Origin: Chitinophagaceae bacterium
Lineage (GTDB): Bacteria > Bacteroidota > Bacteroidia > Chitinophagales > UBA10324
Length of the DNA: 60,179 bases
Reading direction: 5' to 3'
Assembly (NCBI GenBank): GCA_947474435.1
Contig: CANJII010000022.1
Coordinates: 1-60,179 of the forward strand
Below, piece by piece: positions 19,388 to 27,699 of this stretch. The notes under the pieces are model-generated. The model saw only the letters and a program-made list of their open reading frames with translations, had not been told where the DNA came from and ran no database searches. The stretch's first letter is position 1, and every line of letters starts with the position of its first letter. Both the position numbers and the translations under genes were made by a program.

Positions 19388-20356
19388 TCAATTCTCAATC
19401 AACCCTCTTCCTTCTTTTTTCAGCAGACCTTGTTCTTTTAATTCCTTCATTATTTTATCGAGAATGCCATTGATAAACTCACCGCTTTTGGGAGTGCTGT
19501 AGTTCTTGGCAATATCTATGTACTCGTTCATAGTTGCTTTGATAGGAATATTAGGGAAGTATAATAATTCGGCGAGCGCCATTTTCATCAGCATCAAATC
19601 TATTTGTGCCAATCGTTCTTTATCCCAGTTTTCTAATTTGGGTGTAATTAAACTCCCGAGATATTCTTCGTTATAATAAACTCGGTTTAATAATTCATTA
19701 GAAAACTCATGTTCTTCGTTCATGCTTTCCGGAAATTTGATGAACTTTTCGTTTCCCTTTACAATTTCCTTTTCAACCTGCGTGGCAATTTTATCAATCA
19801 ATAACACCAATTGATTTTCAATAATTGTTGCATCATCATTCCAGGTAGTAAACGAATCTTCAACATGCTGCGTGAACAATTCGCTCAGCAATAAAACTTT
19901 GCGATACAGATAAAGAATCAATCGCTTGTCTTCTTCAATTGGAGGATTCTCTACCTGAATATAATTTTTGTAAGCAGAAGTATCTTCCAACGCTTTAAAC
20001 CAGGTGCGGAAATAATCTGTATCGGGAAGGTAGGTTAACTTCTGTTCACGGATTATTCGCTTGAAGTTTTCATCCAATACTAATTTCTGTATAATAGGAT
20101 TGTGAAAAATGCGGACAGAAACTTTTTTGTCGGCCTCGGTTGGTAAATGTTTTGACGATTTATGACCTGCGTCTTCTACTGAATACTCAGCAGTCTTTTC
20201 AATAAGGTATAAATTATAAATGAGCAGCCGGAACGAATTATTTATCCGTTCGCGTAATGATTTTTCTAAAGTGGTAAACGGAATATCAGGACTTTGTTCA
20301 TGCGTGTAAAGCACCTGCATCACCTTTATCCGAACATTTCTTCTGCTTAACAACAT
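19388..20356 (-). CDS. nusB: Transcription antitermination factor NusB (long Bacteroidota form)
   Basis: 322 residues, about twice the length of E. coli NusB. The start MLLSRRNVRIKVMQVLYTHE matches Bacteroidota NusB. The NusB helical domain proper is in the C-terminal half (~210-305), with AQIDLMLMKMALAELL, IPIKATMNEYIDIAKNY and GEFINGILDKI. With NusE it binds boxA RNA for rRNA antitermination. The central ~70-200 region is a lineage-specific insertion. It follows the leucine dehydrogenase gene by 57 bases on the same strand and may share its promoter. Confidence 0.93.
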   Translation of the reverse strand: MLLSRRNVRIKVMQVLYTHEQSPDIPFTTLEKSLRERINNSFRLLIYNLYLIEKTAEYSVEDAGHKSSKHLPTEADKKVSVRIFHNPIIQKLVLDENFKRIIREQKLTYLPDTDYFRTWFKALEDTSAYKNYIQVENPPIEEDKRLILYLYRKVLLLSELFTQHVEDSFTTWNDDATIIENQLVLLIDKIATQVEKEIVKGNEKFIKFPESMNEEHEFSNELLNRVYYNEEYLGSLITPKLENWDKERLAQIDLMLMKMALAELLYFPNIPIKATMNEYIDIAKNYSTPKSGEFINGILDKIMKELKEQGLLKKEGRGLIEN

Positions 20357-20413
20357 GTTTCAATAATTAAAAAGAACTTAAAAAATACTTACCTGAAAAA
20401 TTAATTTCTGTTA

Positions 20414-21520
20414 TCAGAGTCGTGCATTCAAAGAAGCAATATCTTTCAATCGTGCATTGGCCATTTGCATGGCGGCTTGCTGTGTAGTGATGTTGCTTGC
20501 TTTAGCTATACTGAAAATTTCCAGCAGTCTTTCGTAAATCCGCTCGGTCTGACTCATTACTCTTTCGCGATTGTAACCTTCCAATTCACCCGATACATTT
20601 ATTAATCCTCCGGCATTAATAACAAAATCAGGAGCGTATAAAATCCCTTTTTCAATTAACAGATTACCATGCACCACTTCATCTGCCAATTGATTGTTAG
20701 CAGCACCAGCCACAATGTTGCATTTCAGTCTTTCAATATTATCATCATTCAAAGTGGCCCCGAGAGCGCAAGGAGCATATATATCCATGTCCACATCATA
20801 CACTGCATCAGGTTCAACACCAGCTACTTTGTAAGTTTTAATCATGTATTGAATCCGGTCGGCATGAATATCAGTAACTGTCACTTTTGCTCCTGCTTCA
20901 ACAAGGTGCTTCACTAAAACCTCACCCACATGACCTGTACCTTGAACCATTACTTTCTTCCCGCTCAAATCATCATTGCCATACATTTCTTTTACTGATG
21001 CTTTCACGCCAAGAAAAGTTCCGTATGCAGTAACAGGAGAGGGGTCTCCACTGCCACCCATGTTTTCAGGAATACCTGTTACATGTTCAGTTTCCAGACT
21101 AATCCATTCCATGTCGCGGGTGCTGGTTCCAACATCTTCAGCAGTAATATATTTTCCACCCAAACTCTCGATAAATTTTCCGTAACGGCGCATCATGGCT
21201 TCCGATTTATCGGTGCGCGAATTACCAATGATAACAGCCTTGCCACCCCCAAGATTTAATCCGGCAGCAGCAGCTTTAAAAGTCATACCACGACTGAGTC
21301 GAAGCACATCATTGATGGCTTCGGCTTCGTTGTTATAATTCCAGAAACGGGTTCCGCCAAGTGCAGGGCCAAGAACTGTATTATGAATGGCGACAATTGA
21401 TTTTAAACCGCTTGCCTTGTCGTTAAAGAAAACAACCTGTTCATGGTCGTATCCGCTTATCTGTTCAAAAATTCCGGGAGATTGAATAGCTGCTTCCACT
21501 TTACTTTTTACCACTGTCAT
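20414..21520 (-). CDS. Leucine dehydrogenase-type Glu/Leu/Phe/Val dehydrogenase
   Basis: 368 residues, typical for leucine dehydrogenase. Substrate-domain lysines are Lys82 (RGMTFKAA) and Lys94 (GGGK). The Rossmann motif GTGHVG is at 194-199. TAEDVGTST and INAGGLINVSGE are further family blocks. The enzyme deaminates branched-chain amino acids to 2-oxoacids with NAD+, feeding branched fatty acid synthesis or catabolism. Valine or phenylalanine dehydrogenase are possible alternatives. A full two-part promoter lies upstream. Confidence 0.92.
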   Translation of the reverse strand: MTVVKSKVEAAIQSPGIFEQISGYDHEQVVFFNDKASGLKSIVAIHNTVLGPALGGTRFWNYNNEAEAINDVLRLSRGMTFKAAAAGLNLGGGKAVIIGNSRTDKSEAMMRRYGKFIESLGGKYITAEDVGTSTRDMEWISLETEHVTGIPENMGGSGDPSPVTAYGTFLGVKASVKEMYGNDDLSGKKVMVQGTGHVGEVLVKHLVEAGAKVTVTDIHADRIQYMIKTYKVAGVEPDAVYDVDMDIYAPCALGATLNDDNIERLKCNIVAGAANNQLADEVVHGNLLIEKGILYAPDFVINAGGLINVSGELEGYNRERVMSQTERIYERLLEIFSIAKASNITTQQAAMQMANARLKDIASLNARL

Positions 21521-21569
21521 GCAGTCTGATTTTTTTGTTTAGAATTGTCCCGCCAAAGGCGAAGGGTGG

Positions 21570-21599
21570 CAAATCTATGTTTATTTTCCAAGTTGCAAA
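21570..21599 (-). promoter_or_regulatory. Promoter of leucine dehydrogenase
   Basis: Read on the minus strand: TTTG (21599-21596), an 18-base spacer, then TAGATTTG (21577-21570). Both elements and the spacing match the Bacteroidota consensus. It lies 49 bases upstream of the ATG. Confidence 0.75.
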
Positions 21600-21614
21600 A
21601 AGTAAGGGAACGAA

Positions 21615-23396
21615 GTGAAAAATTTAATCAGCCTTAACAAGTATTTCTGGAAATACAGATGGCGGTTAGGTTTGGGCGTCGTTTTTATTTTTTTCAGTAA
21701 TCTGTTTGCGGTTTTGTCGCCCGAAGTTGTGAGATATGCAATTGATTTCACCATCAGTCAGGTGAAGTTTGCATCACTATTGAATGGTTTTAAATTATCG
21801 GGGGCTTTTGGTTCAATCCTTACAAAAAGCATCGTAGCATTTTCTGTAATCATTTTTGCCTTTGCATTATTGAGAGGTTTGTTTTTATTTTTTATGCGTC
21901 AAACATTGATTGTAATGTCTAGGTACATAGAGTATGACCAAAAGAATGAATTGTACAATCATTACCAACGACTTGACCAATCATTTTATAAAGAGAATAA
22001 TACAGGTGATTTAATGTCGAGAATTACTGAAGATGTGTCGCGAGTGCGTAATTATACCGGACCTGCTATTATGTACATCATCAATACAGTCATTCTATTT
22101 GCAATGGTATCTTACACCATGTATCGTGTGAATGGTGAACTGACTTTATATGCATTAGCACCACTTCCGGTTTTAGCAGGTTGTATTTTTTTTGTGAACA
22201 GTATTATTGAAAGAAGAAGTGAAGCAATACAATCGCAACTGAGTGCGCTCACCACCGCAGCTCAGGAAACTTATTCGGGTATAAGAGTGATTAAAGCTTA
22301 TGTACAAGAACGGATGGCAGAAAAATATTTTAACGACGAAAGTATTGAATACAAGAAACGGCAATTGAAACTTGCGCGGGTAGAATCATTTTTCTTTCCA
22401 ACCATTTTTATGTTGGTTGGATTCAGCACAATCTCAGTAGTTTTTATTGGTGGAAATAAAGTGATGAACGGACAAATTACTCCCGGAAACATCGCAGAGT
22501 TTTTCATGTACATCAACATGCTCACATGGCCAATTGCTTCAATGGGTTGGGTGATGGCTTTGATTCAACGCGCATCGGCTTCGCAAAAAAGACTGGATGA
22601 ATTTCTTTCCATTCAACCGAAAATTATAAACCCGAATACTGATAAGCATGAGATTAGAGGTGATGTGGAGTTTCACAATGTTTCTTTCACTTATAACAAT
22701 ACCGGAATTACTGCATTGAAAAATATTTCTTTCCATTTAAAAACAGGAGAGAAGATGGCAGTGATTGGAAGAACCGGTGCAGGAAAAACAACCATCGCAA
22801 ATTTATTTACACGGGTGTTTGATGTGAGTGAAGGAAGTGTTTTGCTGGATGGAATTGATATCCGTTCCATCAACTTACATGAACTGCGCGAACAGGTAGG
22901 AGTGGTGCCGCAGGATGTTTTACTTTTTTCTGATACTGTAACTAATAATATTTCATTCGAAAATGATACAGTTGATGAAATACTCACCGTTGAATTTGCC
23001 AATCGTGCAGCAATTGGTGATGAGATTCAGAGATTACAGCACGGATATAATACAATGGTTGGTGAAAGAGGAGTGATGTTATCAGGCGGACAGAAGCAAC
23101 GGATATCCATTGCACGAGCATTAATAAAAAACCCATCGGTGTTAGTGTTAGATGATTGTTTATCGGCAGTGGATGCAAGAACAGAAAATAAAATTCTGCA
23201 GCAGTTCAATGAAGTGCTGAAAGAAAAAACGGCAATTGTAATTACACATCGCATTTTTACATTAATACAATTTGATAAAATCATTGTGTTGGATAAAGGA
23301 AAAATTGCCGAAGAAGGAACACACGACCAATTGATTTCGCGAAAAAGTTTGTACTACCAGCTTTTCGAATTACAACAGTCAGAAGAAAATAACTGA
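21615..23396 (+). CDS. ABC transporter, fused permease/ATPase (type IV exporter)
   Basis: 593 residues: six-helix transmembrane domain (~15-320), then a nucleotide-binding domain. Walker A GRTGAGKT is at 385-392, the signature LSGGQ at 489-493, and Walker B VLVLDD at 509-514. The catalytic Glu after Walker B is Asp514 (DDCLSAVD), as in the degenerate half of YheI/BmrC-like heterodimeric exporters; no partner gene is adjacent. The start is GTG at 21615 with AAGGGA about 7 bases upstream, a rare Shine-Dalgarno-like site here. Likely lipid or drug export. Confidence 0.93.
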   Translation: MKNLISLNKYFWKYRWRLGLGVVFIFFSNLFAVLSPEVVRYAIDFTISQVKFASLLNGFKLSGAFGSILTKSIVAFSVIIFAFALLRGLFLFFMRQTLIVMSRYIEYDQKNELYNHYQRLDQSFYKENNTGDLMSRITEDVSRVRNYTGPAIMYIINTVILFAMVSYTMYRVNGELTLYALAPLPVLAGCIFFVNSIIERRSEAIQSQLSALTTAAQETYSGIRVIKAYVQERMAEKYFNDESIEYKKRQLKLARVESFFFPTIFMLVGFSTISVVFIGGNKVMNGQITPGNIAEFFMYINMLTWPIASMGWVMALIQRASASQKRLDEFLSIQPKIINPNTDKHEIRGDVEFHNVSFTYNNTGITALKNISFHLKTGEKMAVIGRTGAGKTTIANLFTRVFDVSEGSVLLDGIDIRSINLHELREQVGVVPQDVLLFSDTVTNNISFENDTVDEILTVEFANRAAIGDEIQRLQHGYNTMVGERGVMLSGGQKQRISIARALIKNPSVLVLDDCLSAVDARTENKILQQFNEVLKEKTAIVITHRIFTLIQFDKIIVLDKGKIAEEGTHDQLISRKSLYYQLFELQQSEENN

Positions 23397-23403
23397 TAAT
23401 GTT

Positions 23404-23432
23404 TTGGCGGATAACCGAAAAATCTATATTTG
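23404..23432 (+). promoter_or_regulatory. Promoter of the PUR-family gene
   Basis: TTG (23404-23406), an 18-base spacer, then TATATTTG (23425-23432). Both halves are ideal. The box overlaps the spacer right after the ABC exporter and lies 45 bases before the GTG start. Confidence 0.82.
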
Positions 23433-23477
23433 CGAAGAACATAACTGAATATTAAATCACTTACTAAAAGAAATCAA

Positions 23478-24020
23478 GTGGAAGAAAACAATTTTAAAGG
23501 ACAGCGAGAGGAGCCGGTTTACACCATTAAAATGAGAGCCGGACGCAGGCGCACTTATTTTTTAGATGTAAGAGAAACAAAAGGCAATGACTTTTACATA
23601 ACTATTACTGAGAGCAAGAAGCGCCAGGATGGTGGATACGATCGTCATAAAATTTATTTGTATAAGGAAGACTTCAACAAATTTATGGAGTCGATGAACG
23701 ATGTGGTGAATCATGTGAAGACCGTGCGCATGCCCGAGTATGATTATGATGAGTTCACAAAAAAACAGGAAGAATATGACCGCATGAGAGCTGAACAGGC
23801 ACTCAATCCTCCAATGGAAGATAATGGTTATTCATCAGATGGAAATTCATCGTCAAACAATGATGAAGAAAATTCCGGTCGGATAATTGAAAACTCAACT
23901 TCAGGAAACATCAATGCAGGCAATGCAAATGATGATGTAAAGCTTCATGAAGAAAAGCCAACTGAAACTAATAAATCTTCATCAGCACCTACAGGCAATG
24001 ATGATGATTTGAAATGGTAA
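23478..24020 (+). CDS. PUR-family DNA/RNA-binding protein (DUF3276)
   Basis: 180 residues beginning at GTG (23478). Residues ~10-85 form the DUF3276/PUR-alpha-like whirly domain: VYTIKMRAGRRRTYFLDV, DFYITITESKKR, KIYLYKEDFNKFMESM. The tail (~110-180) is low-complexity, rich in Asn, Ser, Asp and Glu, and likely disordered. PUR proteins bind single-stranded nucleic acid; the bacterial role is unsettled. Flanked by a strong promoter and a terminator, so it is a single-gene unit. Confidence 0.88.
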   Translation: MEENNFKGQREEPVYTIKMRAGRRRTYFLDVRETKGNDFYITITESKKRQDGGYDRHKIYLYKEDFNKFMESMNDVVNHVKTVRMPEYDYDEFTKKQEEYDRMRAEQALNPPMEDNGYSSDGNSSSNNDEENSGRIIENSTSGNINAGNANDDVKLHEEKPTETNKSSSAPTGNDDDLKW

Positions 24021-24042
24021 ATAGATTTTTATAGAAAAATTC

Positions 24043-24076
24043 AAAGCCATCTTGTTTTACAGGATGGCTTTTTTAT
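24043..24076 (+). terminator. Rho-independent terminator after the PUR-family gene
   Basis: AAAGCCATC (24043-24051) pairs with GATGGCTTT (24063-24071), followed by a T run. Confidence 0.88.
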
Positions 24077-24113
24077 TCATTATAATCTGTATTGAATAAA
24101 TGGGAATAAAATT

Positions 24114-24599
24114 TTATTGCTTTGTATAGATCTCTTCGTCCTTACTATAGAAATAGCTATTGTTCATATTGGCGATAATATATTTTTTCAATTCATCGCT
24201 TGAGGCAAATTCTTCATCAATGTTTTCGGTTAATTCTTTCAATATTATTATTCCATCTCCCTTTATTTCCATACGATAGAGATAATAATCTTCCGGAGGC
24301 GCATCGCTGCCATTATCATTATAAATATTGAAAAAACTCACATTATTTATCAATGAAATAAATCCAAAGTATTTTTCATCTTCTGAGCCTTTGCTTCGTT
24401 TAATAATTGAATATATGAATTCATCCTTAGCTTCAATTTTATACTTGTTGTCTTCGCTGCTGTTGCTTTTCCAAGTGCCAATTAATTTCTGATCAATTTT
24501 TACTGAAGGAATATCAATTGATACAGAAGTTTGATAAGGACAGCCCCAAAAAGTTACAGCAATTGTTATAAGAAGGAGAAAAGAAAAAATGTTTTTCAT
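24114..24599 (-). CDS. Small lipoprotein, function unknown
   Basis: 161 residues. A hydrophobic signal is followed by a lipobox ending at Cys20 (VTFWGC), so this is probably a lipidated envelope protein. The body (LIGTWKSNSSEDNKYKI, FIYSIIKRSKG, YYLYRMEIKGDGIIILKEL) has the beta pattern of lipocalin-like or META-like small domains common in Bacteroidota lipoproteins, but I do not recognise a named family. It is preceded by a possible TATTTTTG box. Confidence 0.75.
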   Translation of the reverse strand: MKNIFSFLLLITIAVTFWGCPYQTSVSIDIPSVKIDQKLIGTWKSNSSEDNKYKIEAKDEFIYSIIKRSKGSEDEKYFGFISLINNVSFFNIYNDNGSDAPPEDYYLYRMEIKGDGIIILKELTENIDEEFASSDELKKYIIANMNNSYFYSKDEEIYTKQ

Positions 24600-24651
24600 A
24601 AATTTTATTTATTAAAGTAAAAAAAGGTCTTTCGGTTTAATTAAGTACAGT

Positions 24652-24659
24652 CAAAAATA
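24652..24659 (-). promoter_or_regulatory. Possible -7 box for the lipoprotein gene
   Basis: Minus strand TATTTTTG, 52 bases before the ATG. Consensus match, no -33 partner seen. Confidence 0.45.
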
Positions 24660-24724
24660 GTAATGTATATATACGATTTTAATAAAAATTTTATTGCATC
24701 AATCCGTTTGAATTTTATTATCCT

Positions 24725-25944
24725 TCATTCATTTAAAAATGTAATCCGTGTTGTATAAAGATCTTCAACGGAGGTGGCAAAATGAAAGTAACCATTTAAA
24801 ATATTTTGTGCAGCATCGTAATTCAAATTGCTGAACCAGTATTTTATTTCGTTTGATTTTATTTCAGAACTGAAATTAATTCGTGCAGGAATCTGAATTG
24901 AAAAATTATTCCCCTGAAAAATAATTTCTGATTTTTTTTTATAGGAGAAATAAGCGAATCAGGAATACTGATATTTTTTAATTCTTCCGGTTCAAATTTC
25001 CCATACACAAGATGCTCAACATTTATTTCGAGGGTTGAAAAATAGCCGGTATCATTTTTCACTACAAAAGGAATGGCAATGCTTCCTGTCACCGGATTTT
25101 TACTCCAGTTTTTCATTCGCTTACTGCTTTCATGAAACAAGCCAACCAACCATGTTTTGTTTTTGGATGAATCTTCAGGAGTGGCCTTTAACCACCAGAC
25201 CCATTCGTAAGGATGCAACTCCGGATGGCAACTGTGATTACAATCCAAACAGGTAACACCATAAAATCCCATTGAAGGGAATTGCACCTGAAAATTCAAG
25301 TGATCTTTTAAACCCATTCCATTAGGTAGCGTAGGATAAAATTTTTCGTTTAACTGTGTTCGGAATTCTTTGGGAGGAGTGAGCTCGCAATGCAAACGAT
25401 ATTGAGTAATGTCAATATTATTTGTGTCGCGCACAAATGGGGGAAGCGAATAATCTTTTAAATAAGTTCCTCGGCGATAATCCTGCCGGCCAATTGATTT
25501 TTGCAAATCATATGATTCAAACTGACGCAACAGATACTTGCGCAAATGAAAATTTAAATCAAAATTGATATCGTACTCAGTAAATTTTTCATGACTGCTT
25601 TTTGTGTTTCGTGTAACCGTGCCTACAAATTTTTGCTTTGACATACTTTCTGCGCGCCAATTGTATCCACCTAATACATGCATCAGCCAGCCAACTGTAA
25701 AAATGCTGAGGTGCGTTTTTCTTTTTTCAATTGTTGAATCAAGCAACACCGGATTCACAAGGTCAATTATTCTTTCGTTAATGGTATCGTTTGCAGCTAT
25801 TATATAATTCCGCAGTAATAAATGCTTGAAACTTTCATTTACGGGATGAAATTCATAAATTTTATAAATTGTTTGTCCAAAGCAAATTTTATTGCATAGA
25901 AATAGAAATGTTAATGAAATAATTAATTGAAATATTAATTTCAT
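24725..25944 (-). CDS. Secreted protein of unknown function, frame broken at an A9 tract
   Basis: The true start is the ATG at 25944, which gives a signal peptide (MKLIFQLIISLTFLFL, cleavage near CFGQ). A longer upstream extension runs into ubiX and is not coding-like. As written, the frame stops at 24859 after a short junk-like tail. At the A9 tract (24932-24940) one extra A switches into a frame with 68 more sense codons, ending at TGA 24725-24727. That tail is coding-like (RINFSSEIKSNEIKYWFSN, then TSVEDLYTTRITFLNE). The restored protein is about 406 residues. A Cys/His/Trp block (CLDCNHSCHPELHPYEWVWW) suggests a metal site. Family not recognised. Confidence 0.72.
24932..24940 (-). other. 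Homopolymer A9 frameshift site
   Basis: On the coding (minus) strand CCTAT is followed by nine A and then TCAG. Ten (or seven) A would join the upstream frame to the 68-codon downstream frame. It could be a sequencing or assembly indel, a real mutation, or a slippage site. Confidence 0.8.
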
Positions 25945-26073
25945 TGTCAATAGTAAAAAGAATTTCTGATTGCTTGAACGAAAAGCAATCATAATAGGAT
26001 GTTGAATTTTGATTTTGAAATTAGTTTTTGGGAATAATAAAATCCGGAACAAAAAAGCATTAATACTTAACCC

Positions 26074-26081
26074 TATTTTTG
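26074..26081 (+). promoter_or_regulatory. -7 promoter box for ubiX
   Basis: TATTTTTG ends 7 bases before the ubiX ATG, implying a near-leaderless transcript. No TTG at -33. Confidence 0.5.
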
Positions 26082-26088
26082 TCGTACC

Positions 26089-26646
26089 ATGAGAAAGAAA
26101 AAAATTATTGTTGCAATAACAGGTGCCAGCGGCAGTATTTACGCGAAAGTGCTGTTGAATAAACTTACGAAACTGAATGAAAATATTGAGACTATAGGGG
26201 TGGTGATGAGTGAAAATGCAAAAACCGTATGGCAGCACGAATTGAGCAATAACGATTATGAAAATTTTAATTTTTATGGCAAAAATGATTTCATGGCTCC
26301 GTTTGCAAGTGGTTCAGCCAAATACGAAACCATGATTGTTTGTCCATGTTCAATGGGCACAATAGGAAGAATAGCTGCGGGAACATCGGACGATTTAATA
26401 ACCCGTGCTGCTGATGTGATTTTAAAAGAAAGGCGAAAATTAATTTTGGTAGTAAGAGACACACCATACAATTTGATACATCTCCGTAACATGCAAACTA
26501 TAACCGAAGCGGGTGGAATTATTTGTCCGGCATCGCCTTCATTTTATTCAAAGCCTCAATCTTTTGAAGAATTAGCCGCTACAGTTGTTGATCGTGTTCT
26601 TGATTTGTGTGAATTACCGGTCACCACTTTCAGGTGGAACGAATAA
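26089..26646 (+). CDS. ubiX: UbiX-family flavin prenyltransferase
   Basis: 185 residues, normal for UbiX. VAITGASGSIYAK places the FMN-binding GASG at 12-15. SMGTIGRIAAGTSDDLITRAADV and LILVVRDTPYN are the prenyl-FMN-forming signature blocks. It makes prenylated FMN for a UbiD-type decarboxylase, which is not in the window; in Bacteroidota it usually serves menaquinone or aromatic-acid decarboxylation. Its stop codon directly abuts the stop of the convergent choice-of-anchor gene. Confidence 0.95.
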   Translation: MRKKKIIVAITGASGSIYAKVLLNKLTKLNENIETIGVVMSENAKTVWQHELSNNDYENFNFYGKNDFMAPFASGSAKYETMIVCPCSMGTIGRIAAGTSDDLITRAADVILKERRKLILVVRDTPYNLIHLRNMQTITEAGGIICPASPSFYSKPQSFEELAATVVDRVLDLCELPVTTFRWNE

Positions 26647-27651
26647 CTACTGAACAATCAATTTACTGACAGAATAATTTTCTGCAGAAACAGATTCAAC
26701 AATGTAAACTCCTGATGAAAAATCATCAGTTGAAACCTGAAGATATTTTTCTGTTGTAGAATATTCGTGAACTAAATCACCGGTCAAATTAAGTATGCGA
26801 ACCTGATTCAAGGGTTGTAAAGAAGTAATGGTAAAACGATCGGATGCAGGGTTCGGGAAGACTTTGAATGAAGTATTGTCAATTGCTTTTACTGCATTTG
26901 CACTTCCTCCGTTACTTCTGAAACTAAATGCTTCAAGAAAAACGCCACTATCAAAAACAAAATCGCTCGCATCCGCAATAGCAATTTTAAAATGATACGA
27001 AGAACCCGGAATCACAACAGCAAATGCAGTCAAGTTAAGTGTGAATCCATCCAGTGCAATATAAACTCCAGGTGGGTTTTCATTATCATAAAAATAAGCT
27101 GAGTTGTTTGTTGCATTTACATTGTTAATCGCAACAGGTATGCCACCGGGAATTGCCGCAACATTCTGCACCCCTGAAATTCCGGGGCCTGAAAGAAGTA
27201 TTGCAAAGACATCGTTAAAAGGTGTTCCGACAAATTCAGGATATTCCTCAGAGCCAAATGCAAAATTAAATTCAAGTGTATCACCTGTAGGTATGCAATC
27301 GAATTCTAAAACACATGCATCATAGGTTACGGTTCCACAAAGTGCTGATAAATCAGAATCACCGGGAGTATTATTTGCAGTTGCTAAAAAAGCCGTGCTT
27401 GAATCGGCCAAAGCATTTGCATTTCCGGTACTTATAACTACCCCATTAGTAATTGACAATTCTGACGAACCATTGAAATGCCCATATGCCTGACTGTTGC
27501 AATTGATTGTCAGGTTTGAAATACTTACCCCTAAACCTTCTAATAGTGTTGTCATTGCAGTATCACTCAATCCTGTTTGAATGGTTAATTGAGCATTTGA
27601 AAATTCGAAACACAGAAGAAATGAAATAAGAAGTGTGAGTTTTGTTTTCAT
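26647..27651 (-). CDS. Choice-of-anchor L protein with T9SS type A sorting domain
   Basis: 334 residues: signal peptide (to about residue 20, FSNAQ), then a choice-of-anchor L domain. Its core is LEFDCIPTGDTLEFNFAFG, followed by SEEYPEFVGTPFNDVFAILLSG. The last ~75 residues form a type A sorting domain (VFPNPASDRFTI, VRILNLTGDLV, GVYIVE, KLIVQ). It should be exported by T9SS to the cell surface; choice-of-anchor L proteins are typically large adhesin-like proteins and this is a short one. No catalytic motif seen. Confidence 0.92.
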   Translation of the reverse strand: MKTKLTLLISFLLCFEFSNAQLTIQTGLSDTAMTTLLEGLGVSISNLTINCNSQAYGHFNGSSELSITNGVVISTGNANALADSSTAFLATANNTPGDSDLSALCGTVTYDACVLEFDCIPTGDTLEFNFAFGSEEYPEFVGTPFNDVFAILLSGPGISGVQNVAAIPGGIPVAINNVNATNNSAYFYDNENPPGVYIALDGFTLNLTAFAVVIPGSSYHFKIAIADASDFVFDSGVFLEAFSFRSNGGSANAVKAIDNTSFKVFPNPASDRFTITSLQPLNQVRILNLTGDLVHEYSTTEKYLQVSTDDFSSGVYIVESVSAENYSVSKLIVQ

Positions 27652-27670
27652 CTTATAAATTTTTATTTTA

Positions 27671-27678
27671 CAAATGTA
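27671..27678 (-). promoter_or_regulatory. -7 promoter box for the choice-of-anchor L gene
   Basis: Minus strand TACATTTG, ending 19 bases before the ATG. No -33 TTG at normal spacing. Confidence 0.55.
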
Positions 27679-27699
27679 ACGGGAATTAATTTCTTTCTG

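Noticed and set aside
25945-26238. N-terminal extension of the 24.7-25.9 kb protein overlapping ubiX
   Set aside because: The extension is Cys/His/Phe-rich, antisense to ubiX and its promoter, and ends directly before a normal signal peptide at 25944.
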